Shown here piece after piece: positions 6,681-8,001 of a stretch of 8,001 nt of DNA. Location of the stretch: assembly GCA_005240105.1 (NCBI GenBank), contig SBAT01000044.1, positions 1-8,001 of the forward strand, written 5' to 3'. The stretch is from Chloroflexota bacterium (lineage in GTDB: Bacteria; Cyanobacteriota; Vampirovibrionia; Obscuribacterales; Obscuribacteraceae). Below the pieces are notes generated by a model that was given only the letters and a program-made list of their open reading frames with translations, did no database searches and had not been told where the DNA came from. The position numbers and the translations under genes were made by a program. Numbering within the stretch: the stretch's first letter is position 1; each line of letters opens with the position of its first letter.

Positions 6681-7499
6681 GTGAAAACTTTTGCCAAGGT
6701 AATGACCGCAGCGATTGTCATAACCATCGGATTTGCCGGTTGGCTAAACCCCATCGGAAATTCGGCATTGGCCAATCCGACAACTAGCGCGCAGCCCACT
6801 GCTCCACTTAAAGATCTAACTAACGATGCTGATTTGTCTCGCTGGTTGAGTTATTACTACCTTCACCCTCAACCGGACTTGACCTTGAAGGCTCTCGGCT
6901 TAGTCCAGAAAGGCAATTTGGCAAAAACCAATGTCAGAAATTCGCTGGTGGCATTCTTCAGTCAAGTAATGGCCCAGAACCCACAACGGCTTGCTGCCTG
7001 GACTGAAAAGTTCAAAAGTATGGACGACCCTATGAAGGGAATGCTTTGGACAGCCTTGTGGCAAGCCAACACTCCTGAGTCCAATAAGCAGCTCGCTATC
7101 CTGACAAAAAGTCTCAAGCCTGAGCAACAAAAACTCACCCTCAAAATGCCGGCGGCAACAGCTATTGAAAAAATGCCCGTTGATGGTCCTGCTGCGTTAG
7201 ACATGCTATGGGCCGCCTTCTGTGCCACAGGCGACGAACGTTATGTAAAACGCGTTATTAGCGTACTGACACCACCTGATACTCACGGAGCGAAGAAAGT
7301 ATCTGGAAGCGTTGCCAGCGACATGATGAGGGCAGGTGCCGCGAAGTGGTCGTTAACCAGCAACGCCCGTCAACACAAGAAAGTAATGGCTATATGTCTT
7401 CAGGAAAGACAAGCAACTGCAAACCCGGCGCTCAAAAAGGAATTGTCTGCTGTGATTGAAAAAGCCCAGGCAGTAAACAAAACAGCAGCAAAGACTTAA
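6681..7499 (+). CDS. Exported protein of unknown function, mostly helical
   Basis: I do not recognise this 272-residue protein. It has a classical Sec signal peptide: basic start MKTFAK, hydrophobic stretch (about 7-22) and an Ala-Leu-Ala site with predicted cleavage after Ala31. A short Thr/Pro/Ala-rich linker (32-42) leads into a domain that looks entirely alpha-helical. Distinctive segments are LSRWLSYYYLHPQPD (52-66), MLWTALWQANTPES (121-134), LDMLWAAFCATGDERYVKRV (173-192) and AAKWSLTSNARQHKKVMAIC (220-239). The two LW[TA]A segments suggest repeated helical hairpins. Only two cysteines occur, Cys181 and Cys239, which could form a disulfide after export. No lipobox or second membrane segment is seen. 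The GTG start follows AAGGAAGAG (6665-6673) by 7 bases. It is alone on its strand, divergent from the XerC-like gene and convergent with the toxin gene. It is clearly a real gene by signal peptide, ribosome site and codon pattern. Confidence 0.85.
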   Translation: MKTFAKVMTAAIVITIGFAGWLNPIGNSALANPTTSAQPTAPLKDLTNDADLSRWLSYYYLHPQPDLTLKALGLVQKGNLAKTNVRNSLVAFFSQVMAQNPQRLAAWTEKFKSMDDPMKGMLWTALWQANTPESNKQLAILTKSLKPEQQKLTLKMPAATAIEKMPVDGPAALDMLWAAFCATGDERYVKRVISVLTPPDTHGAKKVSGSVASDMMRAGAAKWSLTSNARQHKKVMAICLQERQATANPALKKELSAVIEKAQAVNKTAAKT

Positions 7500-7904
7500 T
7501 TACGGAACTCTAGTTTCGCCAAGTGCAATTCTAATTCCGTGATGAATTTCCCACATTAACGATGGGTTGATTCGATCACCCAAGGGTCCTCGCACTAGAA
7601 GTGTCTTATCGACTGTGGCGATCTGATCACACTTTGCCACCGACCTATGCGGAATACCACCTTCCTTAGCTGGTATCACTACGTAAGTATCCGACGGCTG
7701 AATATTACTGGAAGTCGGTACTACCATTACATCTGATGCGTATAGATTACGCGCATCTCTTGAAACGATAATTGCCGTCCTTGGCTGATGAGGATCGAAT
7801 GGTTGATTGGGAAAGCGAACATACCAGACTTCCCCTTTCTTCGGATTTTTGGAGGTGACTATGGCCAAATGAACTTCGCTGCCTCCGTTTGAAGTTCTCT
7901 CCAA
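7500..7904 (-). CDS. MazF/PemK-family toxin (probable endoribonuclease)
   Basis: This protein belongs to the MazF/PemK (type II toxin) family, whose members cleave mRNA at short sequences and are neutralised by an antitoxin usually encoded just upstream. Family features are KKGEVWYVRF (22-31), PRTAIIVSRDARN (41-53, Arg42 matching the catalytic Arg29 of E. coli MazF), DVMVVPTSS (58-66, with Ser65 near the position of E. coli Thr52) and SVAKCDQIATVDKTLL (88-103). The length of 134 is slightly above the usual 110-120 because of the N-terminus. The TTG at 7902-7904 has GAGG 7 bases upstream but overlaps the preceding gene by 46 bases. An in-frame TTG at 7866-7868 would give a more typical N-terminus and a 10-base overlap, though its GGAGG is 13 bases away. 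No in-frame ATG precedes the domain. Its stop abuts the stop of the convergent gene. The family is confident; the exact start is not. Confidence 0.85.
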   Translation of the reverse strand: MERTSNGGSEVHLAIVTSKNPKKGEVWYVRFPNQPFDPHQPRTAIIVSRDARNLYASDVMVVPTSSNIQPSDTYVVIPAKEGGIPHRSVAKCDQIATVDKTLLVRGPLGDRINPSLMWEIHHGIRIALGETRVP

Positions 7905-8001
7905 AAAGCTTCCTCGTCAGTTTCTTCGTGCGGCGCATAAATGCGCTTGTCGTTCTGCACTTGCATCCAGCGAATCCATAGTTCTATCGCCTGCTCAACA
8001 A
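7859..8001 (-). CDS. 3' end of a probable antitoxin gene (cut by window edge)
   Basis: An open frame enters from the right edge and ends at TAG (7859-7861), giving 46 residues that include EQAIELWIRWMQVQ, DKRIYAPHEETDEEAFWREL and a C-terminal AAKFIWP. The segment is acidic with aromatic residues, as expected for an antitoxin tail that wraps a MazF-type toxin. It immediately precedes and overlaps the toxin gene on the same strand, the usual antitoxin-then-toxin order. I do not recognise the family, and its DNA-binding domain would lie outside the window. The antitoxin role is inferred from position and composition only. Confidence 0.6.
   Translation of the reverse strand, partial: VEQAIELWIRWMQVQNDKRIYAPHEETDEEAFWRELQTEAAKFIWP

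Noticed and set aside
7747..7938. 63-codon minus-strand frame beginning with ATG at 7938
   Set aside because: It runs out of frame across both the putative antitoxin tail and the start of the MazF-like domain. Both of those have coherent protein features, whereas this one is a basic random-looking shadow.

Overview
The window (8001 bases) is ordinary bacterial chromosome with dense genes, mostly on the minus strand. The class A penicillin-binding protein resembles cyanobacterial PBP1-type proteins around its glycosyltransferase motifs. Together with the mid-range base composition and the absence of photosynthesis genes, this suggests the cyanobacterial lineage, possibly a non-photosynthetic relative (Melainabacteria/Vampirovibrionia-like). 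That placement is an inference from remembered family resemblance, not a search result. Four of the seven genes whose start lies in the window use GTG, and one uses TTG.

Layout. Positions 1-2946 (minus strand) hold three tightly packed genes in transcription order: a small membrane-anchored PEGA-like protein (2416-2946), a concentrative nucleoside transporter (CNT family, 1103-2413) and the N-terminal half of a CstA carbon-starvation transporter (1-1099, cut by the window edge). Gaps of 2 and 3 bases suggest one translationally coupled uptake operon. A roughly 113-base inverted-repeat element (2904-3016) lies at the 5' end of this cluster and appears to have supplied the ribosome-binding site, start codon and first residues of the PEGA-like protein.

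Positions 3083-5404 (minus) encode a complete bifunctional class A PBP with a long proline-rich C-terminal tail. A strong hairpin terminator (5446-5477) separates it from a XerC-like tyrosine recombinase (5497-6456, minus). A 224-base divergent intergenic region (6457-6680) carries a near-consensus promoter for the recombinase and a weaker one for a rightward gene (6681-7499), which encodes an exported protein of unknown function. This gene meets, stop codon to stop codon with no gap, a leftward MazF/PemK-like toxin gene (7500-7904). The 3' end of a preceding gene (7859-8001) overlaps the toxin gene and is probably its antitoxin.

Functionally the window combines nutrient scavenging (nucleosides; pyruvate or peptides), cell-wall synthesis, chromosome-dimer resolution and a toxin-antitoxin pair. 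I see no rRNA or tRNA gene, CRISPR array, IS transposase, prophage or clear multi-gene novel system. The points most worth a second look are the repeat-derived gene start, an altered substrate-site motif in the nucleoside transporter, the unrecognised exported protein, and the unrecognised putative antitoxin.
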